Source: Proteromonas lacertae (Eukaryota; Sar; Bigyra; Opalinata; Proteromonadidae). Taken from it: a stretch of DNA of 64,000 bases. Made by a program: the position numbers and the translations under genes. The stretch lies in the NCBI GenBank assembly GCA_002245135.1, contig NGBS01000303.1, positions 1-64,000 of the forward strand, read 5' to 3'. Within the stretch, counting starts at the first letter, position 1, and every line of letters starts with the position of its first letter. The notes beneath the pieces were generated by a model. It saw only the letters and a list, made by a program, of their open reading frames with translations, was not told where the DNA came from and did no database searches. Shown here in pieces: positions 21,365-33,542 of this stretch.

Positions 21365-22828
21365 GTAACTAGAGGATTAGAACTACTACCTCCACTTCCA
21401 TTACCACAATTATTACCATTATTATTACCACCACCACCACTACTTGATTTTCTACATTTATTCTCATGAGGTGAACTATTTGAATTAGTATTTGAGAAAG
21501 TGTTTTTATAAGTATAATCCATTGGATATACTTTGTTATTATTTGTGTTATTAAAATTACCATTATTAGAAAACATTCGTTTAGGGGATGCAGTACCACC
21601 ATAACCACCATAACCACCACCACCACCATTACCTGTTGAAGAAACAGACATATCAGTATCATGTCCTGATAATGGTCCACTTGTAGTATTAATTTGCATA
21701 TGTGATTTATTAGCACTTGGTCTCATTACTGAATGGGAAGATCCTTGCTTTATTATCTTTAGAATATGTGGATTATTAGAATTCTTGTGATATGCTGAAG
21801 ATAATCTATTTGCATTTAGATTCAAAATTGTTTTGATAATTAAATCTACATCACTTGCTTTACCACCATAATAATCATATTGATATGGATGTTGATAGAA
21901 TTTCATTACTAAGAAACAATTTAAACAACAGGATAATGGTGGCAAATCTCCATTATGTGATCTTTGATATACTTGGATATGGTTTATATTGGTCATTCTG
22001 TATTTTATTTGTTGATACTTTCTTTCTCCAAATATGATTGTTCTAACAGATAAACAAAACTCATTCAGCTGTGTATAAAGACATTTATCGTGTATTAATG
22101 ACAGTAGATCATTCAGTGATATAAAATCTACAAGTGGTCTATTAATATAATAATAATAATTAATGAATATATGTATATATAATACGATTTATATTTATTA
22201 AAATCTTCATTGTAACCTAACTTACTAAACCCAGTTGATTGATGAATAATCTGTAATAGTTGTAAAATTGTTTCAAAATCAATGGATTGATCATCGAATA
22301 CACCAATGTATGCAATGAACACTATTAAATAAATAAATATATAATGTCATTAATACATCTAATTAATGGAGTTAAATCTAATAAACCAAAAAGTGTACAA
22401 ATTTGAAAATACTCATCCCATGAAAAACATGCATCTTCTACAAGACGTCCTATGTTTAGATAATCTACAATAAGTTATAATATTAACTTGAAAATATAAT
22501 ACGAATTAATTTAAAAAGATGTGTAGTAAAATAATTGTTTTTCATTCTTAAAATTCGAAGTATTTGGTCTGCTCCAACAACTCCTGAACCTCTATTGAAA
22601 TGACAACAATAAATAAAATACCTCTGCATTGCTTGATGATAAAAACCATATAGTATTTTAAGTTCATGATGGTTTACTAATATATATCTATAAACTATAC
22701 AGTAGCAATAATTAGCAATAATTGTAGATGTTGCTCCAAGATGTGGATAACCTTCCGTTAGAACTATTCATGTAAAAATAAAATTATTTACATGTTTCAT
22801 CATCATCTGCAATATGAGATTTACTCAT
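21232..22828 (-). CDS. Unknown protein with Asn/Gly/Ser-rich tail
   Basis: Six exons (22792-22828, 22622-22763, 22503-22591, 22357-22464, 22186-22321, 21232-22138) give 472 residues. The first 300 residues are helical and include 'LTEGYPHLGATSTIIANYCY' and 'IDFETILQLLQIIHQSTGFS'. The tail is low-complexity with Gly, Ser, Asn runs, including a ten-Asn block from a TTA/ATT microsatellite near 21331-21361. I recognise no domain; a weak EF-hand-like rhythm appears around 'YIGVFDDQSIDFETI'. The tail resembles regulatory or RNA-associated proteins of other AT-rich protists, but this is only composition. Exon joins all use GT-AG sites and keep frame. Confidence 0.7.
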
Positions 22829-23151
22829 ATTTCACTATTCTTTATAAAAAAAGAAAAACGACTATTTTTGAAAATCTATAATAAAAAATTATGAGTGTAA
22901 AAGGTATAAGAGTGTTGAATAAGAATATTTAATTGCCATTTCGTCATTTAGTTATGCATTATTAAAAAAAATTACAATTTAGTGATATATAAGAGTTTTA
23001 CTTTGTTGTTCTAAACACTTCAAACATGATTTTTAATAAGAAATATAAATAACAATACAATTTATGGTGATGTTTGGATAATAATGTTCTTTAATAGTGT
23101 TTATATATTAACGAAAATTTTCAAACACCAGATTTTAAAGATATTTTAATT
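22829..23151. other. Divergent intergenic region
   Basis: 323 bp between two divergent genes. It contains AACGACTATT at 22857-22866, close to a decamer that recurs elsewhere in the window. Otherwise AT-rich; no gene seen. Confidence 0.35.
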
Positions 23152-24761
23152 ATGTCTTCTGAGTATATCAAGCTATTATTATCATCATAGGTATTTTGAA
23201 TCCCTTCTTGATCAATTACCTGAACCAAAATCTGTTTTTAAACACTTCTTCGAGGTTAATCAAGTTCCAAGAGGATCAAACCCAACTCAAGACAATTTAG
23301 AGAATTGTGACAAGATTATTGCCGCTATTTGCAAATGGACAAAGGATATGGGATATGAACCAATTGTTCTTCCGAGTAAAAACATCGTAATTAGAAAACC
23401 TGCTTCTAAAGGATGTGAAAATTTACCTGGAGTCTGTTTACAAGTACATATGGATATGGTTTGTCAAAAGAATGAAGGTGTTGATATTGATTTTAAAACA
23501 CAAGGAATTACACCTTATATTGATGGTGATTATATTAAAGCAAAAGGAACTTCATTGGGTGCTGATGATGGTATTGGTATTGCCATAGTGTTAGCTATAC
23601 TTGAAGATAAATCATTAATCCATCCACCATTAGAAGTATTAGTAACTAGAGATGAAGAAGTTGGATTATTTGGTGCAAATGCCCTAGAAAGTGGTGTATT
23701 AAAGAGTAAATACTTAATCAATGTAGATAGTGAAGAAGAAAAGTCAGTCTGTATAGGATGTGCTGGCAGTTTTTCATTAAAAATCGAAGCCCCATTTTTA
23801 AGAGTTCCAAAAAGAGATTTAAAGTATAAAGAAATTAGATTGAATAAATTCAGAGGAGGTCATACTGGTGTAGATGCTGATAAAGGAAGAGCTAATCCAA
23901 TAATGATGATTGGTAGGTTGTTAAAGACATGTGAAAGATTTAATTTCGTAATTAACGAAATTGAGTGTGGTACAGCCAGAAACAGTATACCTCGATCAGG
24001 AAGAATTGTTATTGGAGTTGCTCCAGGTATATATTATTGATATATTTATAAAAATAAATAGAAAATAGCAATATCTTAAATGAATTACTATTAAAAGAGT
24101 TTAATAACATAAAAGAAGAATATAAAACACCTGATGGTGATATGGAGATAGAAATTAAAGAAATTGCTGAGAATAATTTTAACCCAGTTGGTGTATCAGA
24201 ATCAATAAAGTAAGAAATATAAAGAAATATATATATTTTTTAATATTTTATAATAGATTGATTAATTTCTTAAATCATATTCCATTTGGTGTAGTTCGTT
24301 GGAGTCCTGAGTTGAAAGGGTTAGTAGAAACATCAATGACTGTTGCTGTAATCAAAACAATGAATGATCATTTTGAAATGATTGGAAGTTGTAGAAGCAG
24401 TAGAAATAGTCAATTAGATTGGATGTACAGTAGATTAAAGTCTGTCTGTGAGATGTGTGGATATGTTTTACATGAGAAAATGGGTAGTTATCCTGGATGG
24501 TTGAGTGATGCTAATAGTAAACTTAACAAAATCATTATTGATGAAAGTACAAAGGTGTATGGAGAAAAACCAAAGGTTTATTCCATTCATGCTGGTTTAG
24601 AATGTGGAATTATTAAGAACAAATATGATGATATGGATTGCAGTTCTATCGGTCCAGAAGTGAATAATGCTCATAGTCCTGAAGAAAGAGTGAAGATAAG
24701 TTCAGTATTACCTTGTTATCAAACTCTAGTTGGTAGTTTAAGGGAATTGGGCAAAAACTAA
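23152..24761 (+). CDS. pepD: Aminoacyl-histidine dipeptidase (PepD-like, M20 family)
   Basis: Four exons (23152-23162, 23191-24026, 24062-24209, 24257-24761) give 499 residues, close to the ~485 of bacterial PepD. The first exon has only 11 coding bases. Dinuclear zinc peptidase motifs are clear: 'VCLQVHMDMVCQKN', 'GTSLGADDGIGIA', 'TRDEEVGLFGA', 'GGHTGVDADKGRANP' and 'HAGLECGI'. The enzyme cleaves Xaa-His and similar dipeptides in the cytosol. Best-known relatives are bacterial, so an old horizontal transfer is possible, but three short host-type introns show that the gene is fully adapted to this genome. It is adjacent to peroxiredoxin copy 2. Confidence 0.9.
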
Positions 24762-24916
24762 TTGGTCTAATATGACTTATATCTTATAGTCAATTGATTT
24801 GGGTTAAAAAAAACAATTGTTAATCTAGAAAGTTCTTGATTTTTCGGTTTTAAAGCTTGATCTGGCTTGAATTCCTCAAACTTCTGAAGCGATTTTATTG
24901 GATATAACTTATCTCT

Positions 24917-25652
24917 AAAATTCTATTTTATTCTCTCAAGATTCTTTTTTAAATTATGGCTTGCACAGGTCAAAAATTCCCTGATTTCGATTTACCAGCT
25001 GTTGTTAATGGCAAAATAAGTCATGTAAAGCTTTCTGATTACAAAGGAAAGTATTTAGGTATAAGATCTTTTTATAGAATTCAAATTTATTGCTTATAGT
25101 GATGTTATTCTACCCATTGGACTATACCTTTGTCTGTCCAACTGAAATTCTTGCATTTAACGATGCTGCTGATAAATTTGCTGAAAGAAAGTGCGATGTG
25201 ATTACAATATCTGGTGACAGTGTTTATTCTCATTTGTCATGGCAAGGAGTTCCAAGATCAAGTGGCGGTATTGGTCCCTTAAAGATTGCACATGCTTCTG
25301 ACTATACCCATGAATTAGTAAAACAATTAGGTATTTATCACACTGGTAAAACCTCAGATGATAACAATGGAGCTTGTTATCGTGCTTTATATGTAATTAA
25401 CCACGATGGTATAATTGCTCAAACTATTATTAATGATTTCGGAATTGGTCGTAGTGTAGATGAATGTTTAAGATGTTTAGATGCTTATGAATTTGTAAGA
25501 ACAACTGGTAATGTTTGTCAAGCTAACTGGAAGAAAGGTGATAAAGGTATTCAAGCAACAAGTGAGGGAATTAAGAAGTTCATTGTAGACTTAAAGTAGA
25601 CGAGAGTAAATCGTAATTAATAAATAATTGTTTAAAATTATTAAATTGTTTG
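24917..25652 (+). repeat. Inverted repeat arm containing peroxiredoxin copy 2
   Basis: Partner of 7226-7961. The arms lie 17 kb apart in opposite orientation, so recombination between them would invert the whole interval from 7.2 to 25.6 kb. Confidence 0.85.
24956..25599 (+). CDS. 2-Cys peroxiredoxin, copy 2
   Basis: Exons 24956-25058 and 25100-25599 with a 41-nt intron give 200 residues identical to copy 1 at 7279-7922, with the same catalytic Cys pair (C47 in 'FVCPTE', C174 in 'NVCQANW'). The intron differs by one visible base and the flanks diverge after about 40-50 bp, including most of the 5' region, so the two copies may be expressed differently while their product stays the same. The near-identity of a silent intron implies a very recent duplication or continuing gene conversion. 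Both frames are open. Confidence 0.9.
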
Positions 25653-25727
25653 TTTAAATGGGTAATTTTCTGAAATAAAGCATAACGATTAACATAATAA
25701 TAATAATAATAAAATATATTAATAATC

Positions 25728-27287
25728 TTATTGTTTCATTGCCTTTTTAATAGTTTCTTCCATCAATTCCAAATTATCAGAAGGTAATTGAGTAATAGTA
25801 GAAGCATATTTCTGTTTAATAAAATTCAAATGATCCATATCTAAACCATTCGCTATTAAATTCACAGCACATCCTTTCTTACCCATTCTCCCAGTCCTTC
25901 CAATTCTATGTAAATAAGTCTCACAATCCACTTTCTTAGTTTCAATATTAATTGGTAAATCGTAGTTTATAACCAGTGTAACTCCACTTACATCTATACC
26001 TCTACTCATCACATTAGTCGTGATCAATATCTTCGTCACTCCTCCTCTAAATTCCTGCATTATAGTGTCTCTTTGCTCTTTTAATAATCCTCCTGTTAAT
26101 ATACCAACTTTATGACCAGAGTTACGTAAGAAAGCAGTTAATTTTTCACATGTTTTTCTTCTTTCACAGAATATGATTGTTTGACCGAATGTCATAACGG
26201 AATATAAATCGTTAATTATTGTCATTTTTTGTGTTTTGTCTACATTTACATAGAATTGAACAATGTTAGTTAAATTCAACTCTTTAGCTGTTTTTGTAAT
26301 TGATAAAGCGTCTGGTGCCAAATATTGCACCATCTTTTTGATTTGTGGTGGATAGGTAGCTGAGAATAATAACATTTGTGGATGAATAGTTTTTGGAATT
26401 GCTTTAGATAATGAAGTAATACCTATTTTATAGTATTATTATTAAAATATACCATTATATTGATTCATTGTCAAATCATCAGCTTCATCAAATACCAACA
26501 TCTTCACTGTTTCCATCTTCAATAATCTACCTTGTATTGCTTGTGATACTGATCCAGAAGTTCCAATAATAATCTGACCTGTTACTGGAGCTTTTGGCCT
26601 TTCTACTACTAAATTACTACTGTGGTGTGAATAGGTCACTAGTTTGGATAATATATCGTATGTTTGCACTGCTAATTCACGAGTTGGAACTAGACAAACT
26701 GCTTGTGGATAAGGAACATTTCGATCTATACTCATCAAGATACCTAATAAGAAACAGACTGTTTTACCACTACCATTTACAGCTTGTGCCACTAGATTAC
26801 GTGGTGGTCTCTTTAATATGTAAGGCAAAGCTTGTGCTTGAATTTTGGAGGGTCTGTTGAATTTCATTATATTATAACTATTTATATGATAGAATGAACA
26901 ATAATATATATTTATTAATACATTGCATCTAATATATCTTGAGGTAAATTCAAATCTTCGAATTTTTCTGCAGCTAATAATTTCTCTAGGGCTTCATTAC
27001 CTTTCTTTTCATCTGTAATAGTAATAACTGCATCATCTTCATATTGTAAACCTTCTGTGGGTGGTTCTTCTGGTGCTTCATCTGGTTCATCATCCTCACC
27101 ATCATCTGCAAGATCAGCCCAATCCTATTACATAAAAAACGTTTAAATATACTACACGACTGTTAGATGGTGCTGGAGCTGGAGGAACAGCTTCTTTTGG
27201 TTTTTCTTCAGTAGCAGCAGGTGCTGGTGGTACTTCTGTTGCTTCTGGTTTTGTTTCTGGTGGATTCGTTACTTCTTCACTTGACAT
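25728..27287 (-). CDS. DBP5: DEAD-box RNA helicase, Dbp5/DDX19-like
   Basis: Four exons (27156-27287, 26922-27124, 26453-26877, 25728-26422) give 484 residues, the size of yeast Dbp5. An acidic/Pro-rich N-terminus precedes 'FEDLNLPQDILDAIYNIMKF' and the Q motif 'NRPSKIQAQALP'. Motif I is 'AVNGSGKT', motif II 'DEADD', motif III 'SAT', motif VI 'HRIGRTGR'. The 'MKFNRPSKIQ' block and overall length favour the mRNA-export helicase Dbp5, which remodels mRNPs at the nuclear pore. Motif I has Val-Asn where most DEAD proteins have Gln-Thr or Gln-Ser. Another DEAD-box subfamily is the alternative; helicase identity is certain. Confidence 0.88.
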
Positions 27288-27351
27288 TTTAATTTGAAAA
27301 AAAAAGAAATTAATACAGCTATACAGTGTATTAATTGTATTGTTAACAAAA

Positions 27352-28660
27352 ATGCCTCGTTTATCTCAGCCAGTCACTCAAGTATTAGTCTAACAAGTTC
27401 TATGAGTTTATCATCATAGGTCAGATTCACAAATGTCGCTATTGTGAGATATAAAAGAGCAGGAATCAAATTCGAGATTGCTTGTTATAAGAATAAAGTA
27501 TTGTTTTCTCCATTTTATATATTTGATGTAGATACTTAACTATAGAGATGGTGTTGAAAAGGATATAACAGAAGTTTTACAATCAAACGAAGTGTTTACA
27601 AATACACAAAAAGTATAACTCTATAATGTTTATTATAATCAACAAATAGGGAGTAAAAGCGAAAAAAGAAGAATTAAAGATGGCTTTCAACACAGTTGAT
27701 ATAATGGAGTGTTGTAAGATAATTCTAGAGAAAGGAGAATATCAAATCAGTGATATGGAAAGAGAAGTAGTAATAGAAGATTTGACTTCCAAAATAGCTT
27801 CAACAATCTGTGAAATGTGTTATAATCCAGAAACAAACACTCAATATACAGTAAATATGATAAAAAATGCAATGAAATCTGTCAATTTTAAAGTATTAAT
27901 AGACAAAAGCCCTAAGCAACAAGCATTAAAATGTATTGGTCTATTAGCACAAAAAATACCAATCAAGAAATATAAAATGAAAATTAATATTTATATTCCT
28001 TCTACCAATACAACCTTTCAATCATTAGTGATTGATCATTTTAAAATACCAATTTTAAATAAACTAATAGTAAATGCTAGTAAAAGTAATGCTGAAATTG
28101 AAAGTAATAAAAACAATACCAATAGTACAACATCAAGTGGTGAAGAAAAGAAGACTATTATATACACATGTGTAATTGAACCATCTCAATTTAGACCAAT
28201 AGAATTATATTTAGAAGATAATATGTATAGAAATGCTGAAATATTGGAGAGAACAGTGATGGATGTACAATCAACAACAAATACAGCAATAAAAGAAGAA
28301 ACACTTCCACCACCACCACCATCTACATCAACAACAACTACTATTGAAGATACAACTGCAAAAGACAATATAATGCCGCCATTACCTAGTGCATCTATTA
28401 AACCAAAACTACAACATCCTCATCCTCATCATCAACAACAACAACAACAAGCTGAAGATATTCGACCTTCTGGTAAGTTTATATGTAAGTCATGTAATGT
28501 TGGTTTTGAGAATAAAGATAAACATCGAGAACACTTCAAAACAGATTTTCATAGATATAATCTCAAGAGGAAAACGAAAGGATTAGAACCAGTGGATGAA
28601 AAAGAGTTTGAGTCGATAGAAAAAGCAGATTTAGAATCATTTTTTCATGAATTGTATTAA
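27352..28660 (+). CDS. SBDS: SBDS ribosome-maturation factor with C-terminal zinc finger
   Basis: Exons 27352-27381, 27420-27497, 27532-27612 and 27650-28660 give 399 residues. The N-terminal domain ('[17 protein letters not shown]', '[20 protein letters not shown]'), middle and third domains match SBDS/Sdo1, which with EFL1 releases eIF6 from nascent 60S subunits. After about residue 255 a Pro/Thr/His/Gln-rich linker leads to a C2H2 finger, '[20 protein letters not shown]' with a second His (FH), then a short acidic end. Human and yeast SBDS lack the finger; plant SBDS proteins carry a comparable C-terminal finger. The finger may add an RNA or ribosome contact. Confidence 0.9.
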
Positions 28661-28709
28661 ATATAGTTTAAAAAAAAATGTTTTTTAAAAATATTAAAAA
28701 CTAAAAAAA

Positions 28710-29072
28710 TTAATCAACTTTGAATTTTTCATCATCATTCTCTTCGGAAGTATCTGACAAAGAATTTCTTAATTTCTCAGCAATTAAATCAGTTTCTTCT
28801 TGAAATGCAATAATAGCATAAAATCCTGTAATTATAATACATGAAACCATAGCAATAATGCCACTAAAACCTAATCTTGATTTCTCTTCAATATTTGTAT
28901 CTAATAATAACATATATGAGTTCATACGTGGTGTGATATATTTATAAGTAACAAAAAAAGTTGTTAAAGGAACAGTAAGCATAATGAAGGTGAATATCAA
29001 AAAATTTGCAATCACAGAATGTTGATTTAATCGAATTGTCCTATAGAGGTATTATTTGAGCAAAATATACAT
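28710..29072 (-). CDS. VMA21: VMA21-like V-ATPase assembly protein
   Basis: Exon 28710-29040 plus two bases (29071-29072) upstream of a 30-nt intron give 110 residues; the intron splits the start codon as AT|G. Two membrane segments, 'FLIFTFIMLTVPLTTFF' and 'SGIIAMVSCIIITGFYAIIAF', with a short polar loop and an acidic C-terminal tail match the size and layout of VMA21, the ER chaperone for the V0 sector of the vacuolar H+-ATPase. The 'MLTVPL' turn in helix 1 is characteristic. The family is small and divergent, so this is a good but not certain call. Unspliced RNA would begin at an ATG too, but stops after six codons. Confidence 0.6.
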
Positions 29073-29197
29073 TGTCACAACAGAAAATCGAAAAAAACGA
29101 AAAGTAAAAGGTTTGATTAAAGCTTGATTCTCTTTCTTTCAGATTTCATTATATACACAACAAATTCATTAAAAGAGCATATACTTCAATTAATCAT

Positions 29198-30334
29198 TTA
29201 CTTATCACACCAATCAAAAAATCCAATTTTAGTCAAATCATCTTTCAACATCTTTTCAGCTGCTTTAGTGAGTTGCTTTCTAGGTAATCTAGCATATCCA
29301 ACATCACAACCAGTTAGCTTCATTATTGCTTTTAATAATTCAATACTACCAACACCTGGTCCATATTTCCCTCCATTGTAATAAACCACACCAGCTAAGT
29401 CATTAGCATTTTTCTGATGTGCCATAGCTTCTTTTAAATTGCCTTCTTTGAAGTATTTCAAAACCAAAGAGAATTCATGACCAACTAAAGAAAATGTAGC
29501 TCCAATACCACCTTCAACACCCATAGCTAATCCACCCAAGAAAGTATCTTCTCTACCTAACAACATACTGTATTTATGGTCTAAACTCAAACATCTTTCT
29601 AATTCAAATAAATTGTAATTGGTATATTTCATTCCACACAATGTTGGTACTTTCTTATGAGCAGCTTCTAATACTTTTTGTGTTGGGAAGGTTGTACCTG
29701 TCATTTCTTGGAAGTGGTAATAGTATAATGGTGTTTTTGGACAAGCTTCACTGACTTTAGATAACCATTCCACTAATCCATCAATATCACTTGGTTTGAA
29801 GAATGTTGGCGGTATTAATGCGATTGCCTTTACTCCTACTTCCTATTCAATATTATATATAGATATATATACAACAGCATGCTTTAGCTAAAGCAATTGT
29901 ATCATATAAACATTCACTGCCAATATGATCAAATACAGTGAAGTCTTTACCTTTACTAGCTTCCATCCATGCATCAACTACCTAATCCATTCAAATTATG
30001 AAAAATATACTTTGTTTCTTTCTTCTACAGTCATTGATACAGATTCTCCCATTGTACCACATACAAATGCTGCGTATACACCATTTCTGATGAGTCTATC
30101 AACTTGGTTAGGAATTGTTGATAAATCAAGTTCACCGTTTTGTTTAAATGCAGTATGAGATGCACATATTAATCCATGATATTCAAATGATGAAATATCA
30201 TTTTCATCTCTAAACCCACACCAATGATCTGAATTGCCTTCATCTACTTGATGAGAAGCTGTTGAATCTTCTTCTACCTTTGCAACTTTATCTTTTTGTT
30301 CTTTAGCTGAAGCAGCAGCTTTTCTTTTAGGCAT
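29198..30334 (-). CDS. NPL: N-acetylneuraminate lyase-like (DHDPS family)
   Basis: Exons 30011-30334, 29873-29981 and 29198-29838 give 357 residues. After a Lys/Ala/Glu-rich leader of about 50 residues, the TIM-barrel aldolase shows 'YAAFVCGTMGESVSMTVEER', 'YYYHFQEMTGTTF' with the catalytic Tyr, and 'CGMKYTNYNLFELERCL' with the Schiff-base Lys. 'YYYH' and 'GMKYTN' favour sialic-acid lyase (Neu5Ac to ManNAc plus pyruvate) over dihydrodipicolinate synthase. The second intron uses an AAG acceptor in my model (34 nt); the more obvious TAG five bases earlier breaks the frame. With the beta-glucuronidase at 58.6 kb it hints at use of external glycans. Confidence 0.82.
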
Positions 30335-30648
30335 TTTATTGAAAAGATTTTTTAGGCTTGAATGAGTTTGATTTAATTTTATTTCAAATTCATTTGGCAG
30401 TCTTATTTTTAAGGCAATAACAATGAAAATTCAACCAATACATATTGTTTATTCCTTTTAAATTTATAAAACACATTCTTATTTTTGTGTTTATTTTCAA
30501 AAACTATTGAAAATGGTTGAATATATATATTCTATTTCATTACAAATTGATTATATGTTCTATAAAGCTTAAATATTCTTACATAAGGAAATAACAAAAT
30601 TCGAAAAACTGAAAGTGTCAAACATACTTGTCAAGCTTTTTCTAAGAT
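30335..30648. other. Divergent intergenic region
   Basis: 314 bp between the lyase and MOB4 genes, AT-rich, presumably holding both promoters. No frame, RNA gene or repeat recognised. Confidence 0.35.
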
Positions 30649-31550
30649 ATGAAATTTAATCACGACGAGGTACTTATTTAATTTTATACTTCTAGGTTTT
30701 GGACATTGTGAAAAAGTACATCACATGTAAAACGGAAGATGAAAAAATGAAGCTTGGTGAGAAAATATCACTTGATTATGGGTATATTTTAAATTTACTG
30801 TATAGATATCTTGGAGTTATGCACAGTCGTGATATTGAAAATACAGTTTACGATAAAGCTTATCAATCTCAGGATTTTTATTTTGATGATGGTACAGAAG
30901 ACATACTACAATTGCCATTTAAAAATCCACCTGGTACATGCTTCAAAGATCTTTACAATTGGAAAGCACCAGTGCAAATAACAAATACAACAGAAGCTTG
31001 TACAATTCAACTATATATTCAACAAATGTTACGTAATGATCCATCAAGATATAAAGAAATCAATAAATGTCCTTCAAAAGTCGCAGAAAACTTATGGTTG
31101 TGTGAATTATTCAGACAAGTTATAATTGATCTAAATTTCTTAGTCCTTGAACTAAGTACCGTATGTAAAAGCGACAATCCAGATTGTGCTAAGATGATAG
31201 CCACTACAACTTATGAATTCAGATGTGCTGCTCATTCACCCCCCAAACAGTGCAGTGCAATGGATTACATGTTACATACTTTAGATAATGTAACACTTAT
31301 ACTAAACTCACCCAAAGTATATACAGAACGTAATAAACCAAGTAAATCATGTCATCGAGATTTAGAAACGTTGGATAGAAGATTATATAGATTATATGCA
31401 CATGCATTTTTCCATCACAAGGATGTATTTGTTAATTATGAGAAAAAACACTATTTGTATAGAAGATTTATGGATATGACTGCTACTTATTCATTGGCAA
31501 CTCCTGATCAACTATTACCGAAGATACCGATTACTGCTTTTGATAATTAA
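30649..31550 (+). CDS. MOB4: MOB4/phocein-like protein
   Basis: Exons 30649-30669 and 30696-31550, joined by a 26-nt intron, give 291 residues. The Mob fold is shown by 'CKSDNPDC' and 'HAFFHH', which supply the Cys2-His2 zinc site, and 'EFRCAAHSPPKQCSAMDYML' with 'HTLDN' places it with MOB4 rather than the Hippo-type MOB1. MOB4 is part of the STRIPAK phosphatase-kinase complex, linked to cell polarity and vesicle traffic. At 291 residues it is longer than animal MOB4 (about 225), mostly through an N-terminal extension. The intron is among the shortest in the window. Confidence 0.85.
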
Positions 31551-31740
31551 TTAGATATGTATTTTTCAATTAACATAAATAATAATAAATAATAAATATT
31601 ATATTTTGTTTTATTTCGATTATTTGTTTTACCTTTTATTTGTAAATAAAAGAGAAAATGAAAATAACAAAATACAAACAAATCATATTTGTTATAATAG
31701 ATTATCAATTAACTTTGTGATTAATAAAAATAGGAGGATC

Positions 31741-33226
31741 TTATAATCCTAATAACATTCTATTTGGATCTTCAATTTTATCTCTAAGTGAAACTAAGAA
31801 CGAAACAGCTTCAGCACCATCTACAATACGATGATCATAAGTCAAAGCCAAATACATCATTGGTTTAGCAACTACATTACCTTTTGCATCAACTACAGCT
31901 CTCATTTTAGTACCATGCATTCCCAATATAGCAGATTGTGGTGGATTAATAATTGGAGTTCCAAATAATGAACCATAAACTCCGCCATTAGATATTGTGA
32001 ATGTTCCACCAGCCATATCTTCAATTGCAATTGTTCCTTTTCTTGCTTTCTTTGCTAATTCACCTATTGCTCCTTCAATCTCAGCGAAACTTAATCTATC
32101 AGCATTTCTTATAACGGGAACCATTAATCCAGTTGGTGTTGCTACAGCTACACTCATATCAACATAATCATGATATACTAATTCATCACCTTCTAATACT
32201 GAATTGATTGCTGGAATTTCTTTCAATGCCATACAACAGGCTTTTACATATGCAGACATAAATCCTAATTTCACACCTGTTCTCTCTAAAAATTCATCTT
32301 TAAACTTCTTTCTCATTGACATTAATGGACCCATATCTACTTCTTGGAAGGTTGTCAACATTGCACATGTGTTTTGACTGTCTTTCAGTCTTTGAGCTAC
32401 TCTTTGTCGAAGTCTACTCATTTTAACTCTCTTTTCTGGTCTTCCTGCTTGTGGTGGTCCAATAATTGTGATTGGTCCATTGAAGGAAACTGGAGCTATT
32501 AAATTAGCAGCTTTAGAGGGTGTTGGAGCTGGTTTACTAGCTGCTGCTGCTGGTGTGGCTGGTGTAGATGATGATGCTTTTGGTGCTTCTGTTTTAGCTG
32601 GTGTTGGTGCAGCTGCTGGTTTTGCTTCTTCTTTCTTTGGTTCACAGATTTTGTAAGTGAATAAGGCATCTCCTACATTTACTGTATCTCCTGCTTTGTG
32701 CATACATTCTTGGATGATACCGTGTTGTTCAGCAGTAATATCTACACTGATTTTATCTGTTTCTAATACGACAACTACATCTAATGGCTTTACATAATCA
32801 CCTGGTTCTATACAAAATTAATTATTGTTATTATGTGAATATTATAAATATATACGATGTTTATATTCACCAACTGAACCTTCTGAGACTGATTCACCCA
32901 TTTGTGGGATTTTTACTGTTACAACTTCACCAACTAGTAAAAATAATAAATAAATAGCATACTATTAGCAAAGAATCTACGTGAATTGTTGAACAATGGT
33001 GTAATTTGTCTATAAAGGGAATTACAAGAAAAAATACCTTATGGGTGTATTGATTATTGGAGTACCTATTTAAAATAATACTACAATGTTATACATCTTC
33101 TAAGTGTTGTGCTTGCAATATTTCTAGAAGCAACTCTTAAAAAACTGTTCTATAGGATGATAATATAAAATGAAGCAAAGATAATATTTATACAACACAG
33201 TTTCGACTTACAACTCTCTTAAACAT
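31741..33226 (-). CDS. DLST: 2-oxoglutarate dehydrogenase E2 (dihydrolipoyl succinyltransferase)
   Basis: Six exons (33212-33226, 33095-33149, 33038-33065, 32963-33009, 32856-32933, 31741-32807) give 429 residues. A basic presequence ending '...SRRFFAN' should target mitochondria. The lipoyl domain has 'VLETDKISVDI' with the lipoyl-Lys; a Lys/Ala/Pro hinge follows; the catalytic domain ends with 'YDHRIVDGAEA', whose His and Asp are the acyltransferase residues. No E3-binding domain is seen, as usual for succinyl-type E2. It belongs to the TCA cycle and shows an aerobic mitochondrion. The presequence is spread over four very small exons, a cluster of introns at the 5' end. Confidence 0.93.
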
Positions 33227-33542
33227 CTCTAAAAACAAAGATATTGATAAACGTAGAAACTATAGGAGAAACCCTTGTAACGAATATATTTTTTCATTTT
33301 TCATTTTCAATCAAAATGAAAGAATTAGTGAGTTTTATGATAAATATATTTATATTTTCATCATAAAATTCAATGATATCATGATTTTTTTCATTTTTAC
33401 ATTTACAACTGTTTGAATTTGTTAAACTCAAAGCTTTCACTTGCTCTATAATCTTTAATACGAATTCTATCATACGAATTCAAACATAAATACATTTTAC
33501 ATTCAAATTATTTCTATACAACATCAGCATTCACTTCATAAA
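33227..33542. other. Divergent intergenic region
   Basis: 316 bp between DLST and the leader of the S-adenosylmethionine decarboxylase gene. AT-rich; no gene seen. Presumed bidirectional promoter. Confidence 0.35.

Noticed and set aside
23152-24761. Bacterial contamination for PepD (also beta-glucuronidase and semialdehyde dehydrogenase)
   Set aside because: All three contain the same short GT-AG introns as host genes and sit among host genes.
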